From positions 1 to 5,796 of the forward strand of contig CALKXC010000380.1 in the NCBI GenBank assembly GCA_938004025.1: a stretch of 5,796 nt of DNA, written 5' to 3'. Both the position numbers and the translations under genes were made by a program. This stretch comes from an uncultured Leucothrix sp. Lineage in GTDB: Bacteria; Pseudomonadota; Gammaproteobacteria; Thiotrichales; Thiotrichaceae. Shown one piece after another: positions 5,769 through 5,796 of the stretch; within the stretch, counting starts at the first letter, position 1; every line of letters begins with the position of its first letter. The notes beneath the pieces were generated by a model, which saw only the letters and a list, made by a program, of their open reading frames with translations, was not told the origin of the DNA and did not search any database.

Positions 5769-5796
5769 ATTTTACCGGATTGTAGAGGTTTGTCAT
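5769..5796 (-). promoter_or_regulatory. Likely sigma-70 promoter of tRNA-Leu with GC-rich discriminator
   Basis: On the - strand a -35 box ATGACA (5796-5791, 5 of 6 to TTGACA) is separated by 16 bp from a -10 box TAAAAT (5774-5769, 5 of 6 to TATAAT). It is followed by GCGC, a GC-rich discriminator typical of stable-RNA promoters under stringent control. Transcription would start near 5762, about 30 nt before the tRNA. The -35 box touches the window edge, so upstream elements such as a Fis site or UP element cannot be seen. Confidence 0.6.

Overview
The window looks like ordinary chromosomal DNA from a gammaproteobacterium. The main evidence is the gene order pepP-ubiH-ubiI, the arrangement in Escherichia coli and many of its relatives, together with a YajD protein very like the E. 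coli one and a class II tRNA-Leu with an encoded CCA. Base composition is moderate and fairly even by eye (not counted). A marine or environmental lineage outside the Enterobacteriaceae is a guess, based on the neighbours differing from E. coli.

Left part, + strand (1-4496): the C-terminal part of the aminopeptidase gene pepP runs in from outside the window. It is followed after 14 nt by ubiH, which overlaps ubiI by the 4-nt ATGA arrangement. A CPA1-type cation/proton antiporter gene follows 27 nt later. The tight spacing and shared strand suggest one transcript. UbiH and UbiI are paralogous flavin monooxygenases that add hydroxyl groups to the ubiquinone ring. The antiporter is an inner-membrane ion exchanger whose link to ubiquinone synthesis is positional only.

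Middle (4497-4893): a 169-bp spacer without a convincing promoter or terminator, then an unrecognised 75-residue protein with one membrane segment. A full consensus Shine-Dalgarno sequence fixes its start at 4666.

Right part, - strand (4912-5796, read right to left): a likely stable-RNA promoter at the window edge, tRNA-Leu(CAA), a small Cys-containing putative lipoprotein, and yajD (HNH-type protein). The lipoprotein gene and yajD are 12 nt apart and probably form a two-gene unit. It converges on the small membrane-protein gene with only 18 nt between the stop codons.

No mobile element, CRISPR array or clearly new defence or metabolic system is visible. The points most worth a second look are the pairing leader and trailer of the tRNA precursor, the lipoprotein-YajD pair, and the small unknown membrane protein.
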